Shown here piece by piece: positions 11,187-20,288 of a DNA stretch of 64,000 bases. The position numbers and the translations under genes were made by a program. The stretch's first letter is position 1. The number at the start of each line of letters is the position of its first letter. The stretch is taken from positions 29,644 through 93,643 of the forward strand of contig CAAEFE010000125.1 of assembly GCA_900755095.1 (NCBI GenBank), written 5' to 3'. The DNA comes from an uncultured Bacteroides sp. Lineage in GTDB: Bacteria > Bacteroidota > Bacteroidia > Bacteroidales > Bacteroidaceae. The notes beneath the pieces are model-generated. The model saw nothing but the letters and a program-made list of their open reading frames with translations. It searched no databases and was not told the origin of the DNA.

Positions 11187-14100
11187 TTAATGGAATATAT
11201 AACGAAGACTAAACTGAACAGAGTAAGTAGATCTAAAATCTTTATACTTTGTATACGTTTCAGTCAATCTTTTCCCGCTACTCTTCTGGAATGTATAACC
11301 TTTACTTTCAATGCCGTTAGACCCATTATTACCATTATCGTAAGCTAAAAGATTAGTATTATTTACAGTCTTATACAACCCCCAATCTGAATTTAATAAA
11401 TTCAAGAAATTCTTAATATCAACACCAAATTGAAGAGTGTGACGCTTACCACCCACTTTCAAATAGAAATCTTGCATAAATTTCAAATCCAACTGATGAT
11501 GCCAAGGCATAACAACTCCACCACGATCTACATATTCACCTTTGTGCTTCTTCAAATAACTATCCTGATTGATATATGCCCAAAAGTCATCTTTCTGCTG
11601 ATCTGCAGTATAAATCTGACCATCTAATTTATAATCATCATATGTTCTATTTACACTATTATATGTTTTTTCTGCAAAAGTCCAACTATTTAGCTCCTCT
11701 CTTGAAGCAGGAATATATAATAAGTTGTTGGCTCCACCATCACCTACAATATTACCGGCAAATGTATAAGAATAACGAGCATAACCATAGCCACCAGCAT
11801 ATCCCATATTCATTCCCTCATAAATGAATGATAATGAAGAAGCAAATCTCTTAGCATACTCTAAACGATAACCAGCTGAAGCCACAACACGATGAGGAGA
11901 AACATAAGTACCATAACCTGTTTCATGTTCATTAATACCACCCACAGAATAAGTGTTTGTCCTATATGCAGAAGTTACCTGATCGCCAATGCCATCACTA
12001 TATGCCTTAGCCTTCGAATGTGTATATGCAGCAGACAAATACAAACCAAAATCAAAAGATTTCGCCAATTGAGCTGTAATAGAATAATAATAGGCTTTAT
12101 GACCACCATTTTCTATATAGAATACATTCTGATTATTCCTATTATTCGTCCATGAAGCGTCAGAGTATTTGCCATATGAATCACGTGTATCATTTGGATT
12201 AAAAGTGATTGTAGTTTCTGAAGGTTTAATAGCTTTATTAGAAATAACGGCAGGATTGATATCTTTATTAAAGATACCTTCTATCGAGAAGTCAATATCT
12301 CCCGGAAGTTTAGCATCAAAAGCTAATGAAGTTTTCCATGTAGACGGCATCTTCAAATCCTTATCAATAATCGTAGGATCCTTTGGAGATTTAATATCAA
12401 CAGTTCTGCCATTCGGATACAACTCATTCAGAACTCCTGATACAGATGGTTGAAAATGAGGTTTCAAAGCTGCATCAGCTACCTTAGTATAATAATATTG
12501 ATTCTGACCAACATTAGAATTACCAACTGCAGATACTAACCATACAAATGGTAAACGACCTACATAAAGCCCAGTACCTCCACGAAGAACATATTTACGT
12601 TCACCAGTAATGTCCCAGTTGAATCCTACACGTGGAGACACAGAAATCTTAGCAGAAGGTACTTGATCAGTAGAATAGCTTACTCCGCCAAAATCACATC
12701 TTGCAAAATCTTCATTATAGTTATTCTTCAAAGAAGGATACTTAGGCATCTCAAAACGAATACCAGCAGTCAACTTAAAGTTCTCACTTATATTCATCTG
12801 ATCTTGCAAATACAATGAATATTGCAATGTTTTCATTTCAGCCTTAAATTGGCTATAGTCTGCTGCATTAGAGTGTGTGATAGCAAAAGCCTTAGGATAT
12901 TCATTATTTACGAAGCTGTCCCATGAATTATACACATAGTATCCATTACCTGCTTGCTGGAAACCATTAGTAGCTTTATTATATTCAAACTGGAAACCTG
13001 CCAATAAATTATGGATACCTGCTGTATAAGACAACTCATCTGTAAGAACAAATGTTCTGGCTTGGGCTAAGTTCCCCGGAGAAAAGACATCAGGACCGAT
13101 ACGTGCATATACCGCACCATCTTCCAAAATATCAATTGTTGGAAAATCAGCCGCTCCCTCATAACTTCTTGGCTCATCCTGGAAAGAATAAGTAACACGT
13201 GTTACATTATTCAAACTACCATCCAACCATTTAGAGTTCCACTCTGAAGCATATGATGTAAAATTGTATTCTTTGAAATAACGAGAATTTTCAAAATACA
13301 TAGCAGCATTATGATTTACATTACCAGAACCTTTGGAAGCAGCTGCTCCACCATCATAAATATCCGTTGCATAGAAAGGAGATACAGAAGAAGTTGGACC
13401 GCTATTGTCTTTTGAATGAGCACGTGTAAAACGGAAATTCAATTTATTATTATCATTAATATTCCAGTCCAAACGTGCCATAATTTTATAGGCCGGAGTT
13501 TTGATAGAATACCCCTGATAACGTCCCGGATCATAGTCATACTTGTCTATAAAATAGTTGCGAATCTCATCCATCTTTCCCACTGTAGGACGATTCACAT
13601 TGGCTGTATTAGATCCCCAATCATCACTGTCGCTTAAACGAGCTCTGCTCTTAGGACCAGCTGTTACATTATCTTCATACTCACCGTTTACAAAGAAGAA
13701 CAACTTATTTTTTATGATTGCACCTCCAAAACTAGCACCATAGAGGTATTTTTGAGATTTCTCACGTATTAACTCTAAATCACCTACCTTATCACCATTC
13801 AAATTCTCATTATTTAAATAAGTATAAGCCGTTGCATAAAAATCATTTGTACCACTTTTAGTTACAGCATTAATTGCCCCACCAATGAATCCACTTTGGC
13901 GAACATCAAACGGAGTTACAGATACTGCTATTTGCTCCAATGCATCCAAAGAAATAGGTGAACCTCCGCCCGGCAAGTTAGAACCGATACCAAATGAATT
14001 ACTGAAAGCAGCACCGTCGACAGTTACAGAAGACTGACGGTAATTACCACCACCTACGGCAAAACCATTACCTGTATTAGCTCCTTGCGGAGTTAAACGC

Positions 14101-14573
14101 ATAATATCATTCATACTACGTCCAACAGTAGGGATCATAGCCATCTGCTCTTCTCCAATATTAGTAATAGCGCCTGCACGGTCACTCTTCATATTGCTGT
14201 TTTTTGAAGCCGTCACTACGATTTCATCTAACAATTCAGAGCTTTCTTTTAAAGAAACATTTAAAACATAATTCTCTCCCAATGAAAGGTTAATTCCCTT
14301 GTAAATTGCTGTTTGATAACCAACATAAGAAATTTCTACTTTGTAAGGGCCGCCGGTACGCATACCCTGCAGATTAAATTGACCACTGACGTTAGTCACT
14401 GTACCATAACGAGTGCCTGATGGTTCGTGAACCGCAACGATTGTTGCTCCAATGATTGGTTCATCTTGTGCGGTCACTTTACCACTCATCGTGGCTGTTG
14501 TAACCTGCGCGCTCATCGTGACGGTAATAAATAACATTACTAGCACTAAGAAAGATCGCATTCTCTTTAACAT
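11187..14573 (-). CDS. TonB-dependent outer-membrane receptor, Oar-like
   Basis: The 1128-residue product has a signal peptide (cleavage after about residue 22, TMSAQ), a carboxypeptidase-regulatory-like beta-sandwich (about 27-110, with GTVTNVSGQFNLQGM), a plug domain (IVVTASKNSNM, then VDGAAFSNSFG and AVTKSGTNDFYATAYTY) and a long beta-barrel ending in an aromatic strand YSVQFSLRYIFH. This is the Oar/large TonB-receptor form, importing or binding an unknown ligand. There is no SusD-like partner next to it, so it is not a classical SusCD pair. The gene reads as more AT-rich than its neighbours. It stands alone between terminators. Confidence 0.9.
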   Translation of the reverse strand: MLKRMRSFLVLVMLFITVTMSAQVTTATMSGKVTAQDEPIIGATIVAVHEPSGTRYGTVTNVSGQFNLQGMRTGGPYKVEISYVGYQTAIYKGINLSLGENYVLNVSLKESSELLDEIVVTASKNSNMKSDRAGAITNIGEEQMAMIPTVGRSMNDIMRLTPQGANTGNGFAVGGGNYRQSSVTVDGAAFSNSFGIGSNLPGGGSPISLDALEQIAVSVTPFDVRQSGFIGGAINAVTKSGTNDFYATAYTYLNNENLNGDKVGDLELIREKSQKYLYGASFGGAIIKNKLFFFVNGEYEDNVTAGPKSRARLSDSDDWGSNTANVNRPTVGKMDEIRNYFIDKYDYDPGRYQGYSIKTPAYKIMARLDWNINDNNKLNFRFTRAHSKDNSGPTSSVSPFYATDIYDGGAAASKGSGNVNHNAAMYFENSRYFKEYNFTSYASEWNSKWLDGSLNNVTRVTYSFQDEPRSYEGAADFPTIDILEDGAVYARIGPDVFSPGNLAQARTFVLTDELSYTAGIHNLLAGFQFEYNKATNGFQQAGNGYYVYNSWDSFVNNEYPKAFAITHSNAADYSQFKAEMKTLQYSLYLQDQMNISENFKLTAGIRFEMPKYPSLKNNYNEDFARCDFGGVSYSTDQVPSAKISVSPRVGFNWDITGERKYVLRGGTGLYVGRLPFVWLVSAVGNSNVGQNQYYYTKVADAALKPHFQPSVSGVLNELYPNGRTVDIKSPKDPTIIDKDLKMPSTWKTSLAFDAKLPGDIDFSIEGIFNKDINPAVISNKAIKPSETTITFNPNDTRDSYGKYSDASWTNNRNNQNVFYIENGGHKAYYYSITAQLAKSFDFGLYLSAAYTHSKAKAYSDGIGDQVTSAYRTNTYSVGGINEHETGYGTYVSPHRVVASAGYRLEYAKRFASSLSFIYEGMNMGYAGGYGYARYSYTFAGNIVGDGGANNLLYIPASREELNSWTFAEKTYNSVNRTYDDYKLDGQIYTADQQKDDFWAYINQDSYLKKHKGEYVDRGGVVMPWHHQLDLKFMQDFYLKVGGKRHTLQFGVDIKNFLNLLNSDWGLYKTVNNTNLLAYDNGNNGSNGIESKGYTFQKSSGKRLTETYTKYKDFRSTYSVQFSLRYIFH

Positions 14574-14623
14574 AAATGTAGTTGATTAGTTAATATAAAT
14601 TGTTTGCTTTTAAAAACTGTGCA

Positions 14624-14631
14624 CAAATATA
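14624..14631 (-). promoter_or_regulatory. Probable promoter of the TonB receptor gene
   Basis: The minus strand reads TATATTTG, a match to the Bacteroides -7 box, about 50 bp upstream of the receptor start. No clear TTTG is seen at -33. Confidence 0.5.
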
Positions 14632-14712
14632 ATTAATAATATTTAGAACTACATTACGATTATACTACAATTTTTTAAGAGAGATAAACGTTTTCCCCTG
14701 TTATAAAACGAT

Positions 14713-14741
14713 AAAGGCTCCACAATATTCGCAGAGCCTTT
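14713..14741. terminator. Bidirectional terminator-like hairpin downstream of ettA
   Basis: AAAGGCTC and GAGCCTTT form an 8-bp stem with a 13-nt loop. It lies about 50 bp beyond the ettA stop on the minus strand. The T tract is better on the plus side, so strength on the minus strand is uncertain. Confidence 0.65.
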
Positions 14742-14789
14742 TATTTTGAAACAGAAAGCATTAGAAATGCTTCAATCTATTACTTTACA

Positions 14790-16481
14790 CTAGTCAGTCA
14801 TTAACTTTCTATAACGAACACGCTTCGGCTCTTCATTTCCCAAACGTTTCATTTTGTTTTCTTCGTATTCTGAATAAGACCCTTCGAAGTAGAATACATT
14901 GGAGTCTCCTTCAAAAGCCAGAATGTGTGTACAGATACGGTCGAGGAACCAACGGTCATGCGAGATAACTACGGCACAGCCGGCAAAATCTTCCAGACCT
15001 TCTTCCAAAGCACGCAGTGTGTTTACATCAATATCATTGGTAGGCTCATCGAGCAACAGTACATTGCCTTCTTCTTTCAAAGCCATCGCCAAGTGTAAAC
15101 GGTTTCTTTCACCACCGGACAGTACACCGCAAAGTTTTTCCTGATCGCCTCCAGAGAAATTGAAACGAGAAAGGTATGCACGTGCATTGATGTCACGTCC
15201 TCCCATGCGGATCAGCTCATTACCACCGGAAATTACCTGGTAAACACTCTTATTCGGATCAATGTCTCTGTGTTGCTGGTCTACATACGCCACCTTTACA
15301 GTCTCTCCTACTTCAAATTCTCCTTTATCTACTGTCTCCAATCCCATAATCAGACGGAACAGTGTCGTCTTTCCCGCACCATTGGGACCGATCACACCAA
15401 CAATACCATTAGGAGGAAGCATAAAGTTCAAATCGTCAAACAACAGTTTATCGCCGTATGCTTTAGCCACCTGTTTCGCTTCAATGACTTTATTACCCAG
15501 ACGCGGACCATTCGGAATGAAGATTTCAAGTTTTTCTTCTTTCTCTTTCACGTCTTCATTCAGCAACTTGTCATAAGAGTTAAGACGTGCCTTACCCTTT
15601 GCCTGACGGGCTTTGGGAGCCATGCGCACCCATTCCAACTCACGTTCCAGTGTTTTGCGACGTTTGCTGACGGTCTTTTCTTCCATTTCCATACGTTTGG
15701 TCTTCTGTTCCAACCAGGAAGAGTAGTTACCTTTCCAGGGGATACCTTCACCACGATCCAGTTCAAGAATCCATCCGGCAACGTGATCGAGGAAGTAACG
15801 GTCGTGCGTCACAGCAATAACCGTACCTTCATATTGTTGTAGATGTTGTTCCAACCAGTCGATAGACTCTGCATCCAAGTGGTTGGTAGGTTCGTCCAGC
15901 AAAAGCACATCCGGTTTCTGTAATAGCAAACGACAAAGAGCTACCCGGCGACGTTCACCTCCGGAGAGATTTTCTACCGGCTGATCTTCAGGCGGACAAC
16001 GGAGAGCATCCATCGCACGCTCCAACTTGCTATCCAGATTCCATGCATCAGTTGCATCAATGATATCTTGCAATTCACCCTGGCGAGCGAAAAGAGCATC
16101 CATCTTATCCTGATCCTCGTAGTACTCCGGCAAACCGAACTTCTGATTGATTTCTTCGTATTCTGTCAGTGCGTCAACAATGGGTTGCACGCCTTCCATT
16201 ACTACTTCTTTTACTGTCTTTGTGTTGTCTAAATAAGGTTCCTGTGCCAAGTAACCCACGGAATATCCCGGAGAGAACACCACTTCTCCCTGATAGGATT
16301 TCTCCAAACCGGCGATGATCTTCAATAACGTTGATTTACCGGAACCGTTCAAACCGATAATACCGATTTTCGCTCCATAGAAAAACGACAGGTAAATGTC
16401 TTTCAGCACATTCTTATTGGGGGTGAAAGCCTTGCTCACTCCCACCATCGAGAAGATAATTTTTTTATCGTCAGCAGCCAT
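14790..16481 (-). CDS. ettA: Energy-dependent translational throttle protein EttA (ABC-F ATPase)
   Basis: The protein has two ABC cassettes without membrane domains. The first has GLNGSGKST (Walker A), NLSGGERRRVALC (signature) and LLLDEPTNHLD (Walker B); the second has GPNGAGKTT, LSGGERNRLHLAMAL and LLLDEPTNDID. Between them is the PtIM/arm-type linker region. EttA binds the ribosomal E site and gates the first peptide-bond steps according to ATP level. The start is set at MAADDKK (563 residues, close to the usual 555). The open frame extends 37 codons upstream but that part has no family similarity and runs toward the tRNA promoter. Confidence 0.93.
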   Translation of the reverse strand: MAADDKKIIFSMVGVSKAFTPNKNVLKDIYLSFFYGAKIGIIGLNGSGKSTLLKIIAGLEKSYQGEVVFSPGYSVGYLAQEPYLDNTKTVKEVVMEGVQPIVDALTEYEEINQKFGLPEYYEDQDKMDALFARQGELQDIIDATDAWNLDSKLERAMDALRCPPEDQPVENLSGGERRRVALCRLLLQKPDVLLLDEPTNHLDAESIDWLEQHLQQYEGTVIAVTHDRYFLDHVAGWILELDRGEGIPWKGNYSSWLEQKTKRMEMEEKTVSKRRKTLERELEWVRMAPKARQAKGKARLNSYDKLLNEDVKEKEEKLEIFIPNGPRLGNKVIEAKQVAKAYGDKLLFDDLNFMLPPNGIVGVIGPNGAGKTTLFRLIMGLETVDKGEFEVGETVKVAYVDQQHRDIDPNKSVYQVISGGNELIRMGGRDINARAYLSRFNFSGGDQEKLCGVLSGGERNRLHLAMALKEEGNVLLLDEPTNDIDVNTLRALEEGLEDFAGCAVVISHDRWFLDRICTHILAFEGDSNVFYFEGSYSEYEENKMKRLGNEEPKRVRYRKLMTD

Positions 16482-16537
16482 ACGTATGATTATATATTGT
16501 TGATAATGGCACAAAGATAAGAAAAATGTTTGAATTC

Positions 16538-16570
16538 TTTTGGAGTTATAAAAAAATGTTCTACCTTTGC
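16538..16570 (+). promoter_or_regulatory. Promoter of tRNA-Lys
   Basis: TTTTG at 16538-16542 and TACCTTTGC at 16562-16570 are separated by 19 bp, a near-consensus Bacteroides promoter. The tRNA starts 32 bp after it. Confidence 0.8.
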
Positions 16571-16601
16571 ACCCGCATTCGAAAGAAAGCACTGAAGGAC
16601 C

Positions 16602-16674
16602 GATTCGCTAGCTCAGCAGGTAGAGCACAACACTTTTAATGTTGGGGTCCTGGGTTCGAGCCCCAGGCGGATCA
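16602..16674 (+). tRNA. tRNA-Lys (anticodon TTT)
   Basis: The 73-nt cloverleaf has the acceptor GATTCGC paired with GCGGATC, an anticodon stem CAACA/TGTTG with loop CTTTTAA (anticodon TTT at 16635-16637) and a T-arm CTGGG/CCCAG around TTCGAGC. The discriminator is A74 and the 3' CCA is not fully encoded (the DNA reads CA). It stands alone on the plus strand between minus-strand genes, with its own promoter and terminator. Confidence 0.97.
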
Positions 16675-16688
16675 CAAAACACAAAATT

Positions 16689-16726
16689 AATCCCTTGATA
16701 ATCAGTCGTTATCAAGGGATTTTTCT
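16689..16726. terminator. Terminator after tRNA-Lys, also facing the histidine kinase gene
   Basis: AATCCCTTGATAA and TTATCAAGGGATT form a 13-bp stem with a 7-nt loop, followed on the plus strand by a T tract. It lies 15 bp after the tRNA and can also serve the convergent minus-strand kinase gene. Confidence 0.88.
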
Positions 16727-16747
16727 TTTAAGATTCTTCACATATAC

Positions 16748-18655
16748 TTACTCAACAAGCATAGAACGACACGGCAGTTCGATTACAAAAGTAGTACCGA
16801 TCCCCAGTTGGGAATCAACTAATACCCGCCCGTTCATCTTCTCAACGATTAGTTTGCAGATAGATAAACCCAAACCGGCCCCTTGAGCAAAGGAGTCCAA
16901 CTTCTCAAACCTTTCGAATATCTTTTCAAGCATATTCTGCGGGATGCCCCGACCGGTATCTTTAACACCGATTCTGACAGATTGGTGGTCTACCTCATAG
17001 AAGACTTCCACATGTCCGGTGGCAGTGTTCTTTAAGGCATTCGAAAGAAAATTACTCAAGATCTGTTTGATACGCAGGCTATCCAGTTCTACCAGAGAAT
17101 CATGTGCCGGATAGTTAGTCAGAAGTTCAACGCCGGATGGTACTTGATGAACATACTCCGCTACACTCTCGTCAAGAAGCTCGGTAAGGTTAACCCAGTC
17201 CGGACGCAATTCCAGATAACCGGATTCTATTTTAGAAAGATCAATTACATCATTAATCAGATTTAATAATAGTTTGTTGTTATGTCCAATCAGAGAATTA
17301 TATAGTTCCTTTTCCGCTGCACTTTCCGTACTAGTCAACAGGCTTGAAAAGCCGACAATAGCATTTAAAGGAGTACGGATTTCGTGACTCATATTAGCCA
17401 GGAAAGCAGACTTTAACCGGTCGGACGCTTCAGCTTTATCACGTGCCTTGACAAGCATTTCTTCTGTCCTTTTCAGTTCTGTGATATCATAATTGATGCT
17501 GATAATCTCGATAATCCGGTCCTGCGGGGCATATTTCTTTACTAACAGATTGACATGCGTCCATGTGTATGTACCATCCTCCCTAAGGACACGCATCTCT
17601 TTGCTAAGTTTGGTAGTAAGTCCCTTTCGTGCGTCGTCCAAAAACCGAATCAACAAGGTACGGTCATCAGGGTGGAAATGCCGGTATGTGCCAAAGATGT
17701 CGGACAACGGAGCTTCATCCGCTTCACCCACATTTCTGTACCAGCTTTTTTGGGCATAGCCGTGTCCACTCAAAATATTGAAATGAGCATAACCGACCTT
17801 GGCATAATCACCGACCAATTCAAAAAACTCCTCAAACTCCTGAATCTTATTATAGGCTACCGTTGTTTCTGTCTTATCCGCATTAATCAATAGATAGTTT
17901 ATTGGCTGATGCTCACTATTATATAATGTAGTCACTTTAGTCATCAGATCAATCGTACCCTGTTTTTGGGTATTCTGATAATACGATCCGACCTTCGAGA
18001 AGTCATAACGGAAAGTAAAGTCGGCGTCTTCATTTTTCTTCAGCCGTTCTTTCATTTCTTTCGGAAAAATAGGATTATCAAAAATATTGATACCCAATAC
18101 ATCTTCTTTCTTCTCTATATGAAACATCTCCAATTCCTTATCATTCAGATCCACCAATACCCCATCCATATCGTATAATTCGATACCAATAGGCAAATAC
18201 TTGAAAATGTTAGATAAGAGACGCTCACTGTATTGCAAAGCTTGGTAAGCAGATGCCATATCAGGACCATCTTGCACTTCGGATATACCATAAATGATTT
18301 CGTTTCCGTCTTCATCCGTTTCTTGAAAGCATACCTTGCTACGTACCCAAACAGCTCCTTTCACCGTATCAAGCAAATACACCACCTCCGGCCGTTGATA
18401 CACACCATAAGAATGAACTGTTGTAGAAAGTTGTTCCTCTTTCTGAATACGTTTATTGAAATCTTCAAAACTAATAACTCCGGTCTGATCCAGACCTAAT
18501 AACTCTACTATAAAGTCAGAACATTCATAATTCGCAGTTGATAAATTGGCTTTCCACCATCCCATATTAGCGTTAGCCATCAACTGCGAGAAAAAGGTAA
18601 AATCTTGTAGTCTATTCATAACGCTATTTATCATTTTATTATTTTTCGGGCGCAA
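16748..18655 (-). CDS. PAS-domain sensor histidine kinase
   Basis: The 635-residue protein has PAS-like regions over about 15-400 (including LPIGIELYDMDGVLVDLN and THVNLLVKKYAPQDR before the kinase core), a HisKA H-box NMSHEIRTPLNAIVGFSSLL with His424, and an HATPase domain with NFLSNALKN, VKDTGRGIP and FAQGAGLGLSICK. There is no receiver domain and no membrane segment, so it is a soluble kinase that needs a separate partner. No response regulator lies next to it. It shares its catalytic-core style with the hybrid kinase at 7255-9876. Confidence 0.92.
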   Translation of the reverse strand: MRPKNNKMINSVMNRLQDFTFFSQLMANANMGWWKANLSTANYECSDFIVELLGLDQTGVISFEDFNKRIQKEEQLSTTVHSYGVYQRPEVVYLLDTVKGAVWVRSKVCFQETDEDGNEIIYGISEVQDGPDMASAYQALQYSERLLSNIFKYLPIGIELYDMDGVLVDLNDKELEMFHIEKKEDVLGINIFDNPIFPKEMKERLKKNEDADFTFRYDFSKVGSYYQNTQKQGTIDLMTKVTTLYNSEHQPINYLLINADKTETTVAYNKIQEFEEFFELVGDYAKVGYAHFNILSGHGYAQKSWYRNVGEADEAPLSDIFGTYRHFHPDDRTLLIRFLDDARKGLTTKLSKEMRVLREDGTYTWTHVNLLVKKYAPQDRIIEIISINYDITELKRTEEMLVKARDKAEASDRLKSAFLANMSHEIRTPLNAIVGFSSLLTSTESAAEKELYNSLIGHNNKLLLNLINDVIDLSKIESGYLELRPDWVNLTELLDESVAEYVHQVPSGVELLTNYPAHDSLVELDSLRIKQILSNFLSNALKNTATGHVEVFYEVDHQSVRIGVKDTGRGIPQNMLEKIFERFEKLDSFAQGAGLGLSICKLIVEKMNGRVLVDSQLGIGTTFVIELPCRSMLVE

Positions 18656-18738
18656 AAATACAGATTGGTAACAAATCTAACTTTCAGAAAGACACTTTTT
18701 TAGCATATTATAAGAAGATTATTTGTGATTAAACTAAA

Positions 18739-18789
18739 AAATTTCCGGTTAAAACTTTCTCTAAAAGAGATTATTTCAACCGGAAATTT
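18739..18789 (-). terminator. Terminator of the double-esterase gene
   Basis: On the minus strand a 12-bp stem (AAATTTCCGGTT against AACCGGAAATTT on plus, 18739-18750 and 18778-18789) encloses a 27-nt loop with its own TCTC/GAGA mini-stem and ends in a T run. It lies 22 bp past the stop. Confidence 0.8.
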
Positions 18790-18811
18790 TACAATCGTCA
18801 AGTTCCTTATT

Positions 18812-20197
18812 TTACTTTTTCAAGGACTGATAAACAGCTTTTGCCATCACTTTAGCCCCTTCTTCATTCGGATGGATCTTATCCGGAAACAATTGGGGCA
18901 TTCCGTCCATTGCTGCGTGAAGATCGATGACAGACAAGTTATTTTTCTTGGCAACCTTCTTTATCATCGGAATGATTTGTTTAGAGATGATATCATCGTT
19001 GATATTATCACCGGTCTGATAGGCTTTAGAAGGATAACAAAGATAAATCTTCGGTTGAGCTGGCAACGCTTTGAAAGCATCGACCATTGTTTGCAGATCT
19101 TTCGTGAAGTCGGCCTTATATTTCCAGTTGAATGATTTACTGTCATTCGTACCCAACTTGATAACAACGATATTAGGATTGAAAGCCAGCGCATCCTGAT
19201 AAGCCTTTTCATTCATATAAGGATGATCGCCCTTGTTCAGCAGAGTGCGGGCACTGACTCCGAAGTTCTTTACCCAATAAGCCTCTCCCAACATACGGCT
19301 CAACACGGCCGGATAACTGTCACGATCACGATTCTTGATACGTGCTCCATACGTAATACTATTTCCAATGCAAGCTACACGGATAGCATCTTTATGAGGT
19401 ACTTTGAAACTACGGAGCCAAGACGTCAGTTCGTCCAACATTTCATTCTTATAGAGGAAACCCTCGCGAATTCCCCATCCATGTCCACCGGAAGGATAAA
19501 TATGAAGCACTGAAGGAACATTGTTCTTGTTCAGCGCCAAATAATAATTAACTCCGTTAGCAGGCGGAACGACTTTATCATCATCACTATATACGATAAA
19601 AGCACGTGGTGTATCTTTCGTCACTTGCTTTTCATTAGAATATTCAAGTTCCAATTCAGCAGAAGCATCTTTTCCCAAAAGGTTGTCGTGAGAACCCCTA
19701 TGGGTATAAGATTTATCCATCGTAATCACAGGATAGAAAAGAATCTGAAAGTTTGGACGAAGTTCGGGCTTGGCATGAGTGGCAATGGTAGAAGCCAGAT
19801 GTCCACCGGCAGAAGAGCCCATGATACCAATGTCATTCGGGTTCAAATTCCAGACATCGGCACTGTCACGCACCAATTTCATTGCTGCTTCAGCATCCGA
19901 AATGGGTAATGTACGATCACCGTTCGGCATCCGGTATTTTAGCACAATCAATGCAATACCTTGTTTATTGAAATAGGGCGCCCAATCACAGCCTTCGTGT
20001 TCGAATGCCAAATGTGAATATCCACCTCCCGGACACGCAACCACAGCACGCCCTGTAGCCAGTTCCGGCGCAGGAAGAAATACGCGAAGTGAAGGTTGTT
20101 CAATATCAAAAGGTTTCGGAGCATTTTGCGCTACCACTCGTGAACCAGCAAAAAAGAGAAGCAGCAAGATAAAAATAGTAGAAAATTTCTGTTTCAT
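18812..20197 (-). CDS. Secreted two-domain esterase: alpha/beta hydrolase fused to SGNH/GDSL hydrolase
   Basis: The 461-residue product starts with a signal peptide (to about residue 23, VVAQ). Residues 30-270 form an acetyl-esterase-type alpha/beta hydrolase: oxyanion region PGGGYSHL, nucleophile GSSAGGH, acid in YSDDDKVVPP and histidine in GGHGWG. Residues 280-461 form an SGNH hydrolase: IGNSITYG (block I serine), GVSARTLL (block II), KLGTNDSKS (block III) and DKIHPNEEG (block V Asp-His). Both catalytic sets look intact, so it could remove acyl groups from dietary or host glycans at two linkages. It has no adjacent SusCD pair. Confidence 0.88.
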   Translation of the reverse strand: MKQKFSTIFILLLLFFAGSRVVAQNAPKPFDIEQPSLRVFLPAPELATGRAVVACPGGGYSHLAFEHEGCDWAPYFNKQGIALIVLKYRMPNGDRTLPISDAEAAMKLVRDSADVWNLNPNDIGIMGSSAGGHLASTIATHAKPELRPNFQILFYPVITMDKSYTHRGSHDNLLGKDASAELELEYSNEKQVTKDTPRAFIVYSDDDKVVPPANGVNYYLALNKNNVPSVLHIYPSGGHGWGIREGFLYKNEMLDELTSWLRSFKVPHKDAIRVACIGNSITYGARIKNRDRDSYPAVLSRMLGEAYWVKNFGVSARTLLNKGDHPYMNEKAYQDALAFNPNIVVIKLGTNDSKSFNWKYKADFTKDLQTMVDAFKALPAQPKIYLCYPSKAYQTGDNINDDIISKQIIPMIKKVAKKNNLSVIDLHAAMDGMPQLFPDKIHPNEEGAKVMAKAVYQSLKK

Positions 20198-20254
20198 AGT
20201 ATCTATGTACTTTGATTAATGAATAATTAGATGCGCGAAGATAGTAATTTTGCG

Positions 20255-20263
20255 TATCTTTGC
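20255..20263 (+). promoter_or_regulatory. Promoter -7 box of the MATE gene
   Basis: TATCTTTGC matches the Bacteroides -7 consensus 25 bp upstream of the start codon, in the divergent gap shared with the esterase gene. No clear -33 TTTG is present. Confidence 0.6.
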
Positions 20264-20288
20264 AGCCCATTTTGATTAGAAAAATTAT

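Noticed and set aside
11187-14573. The TonB receptor as the SusC part of a polysaccharide utilisation locus
   Set aside because: No SusD-like lipoprotein or glycoside hydrolase is next to it, and the domain style is Oar-like.
16482-16592. N-terminal extension of EttA
   Set aside because: The extra 37 codons have no family similarity and lie close to the tRNA-Lys promoter; MAADDKK starts at the usual place for the family.
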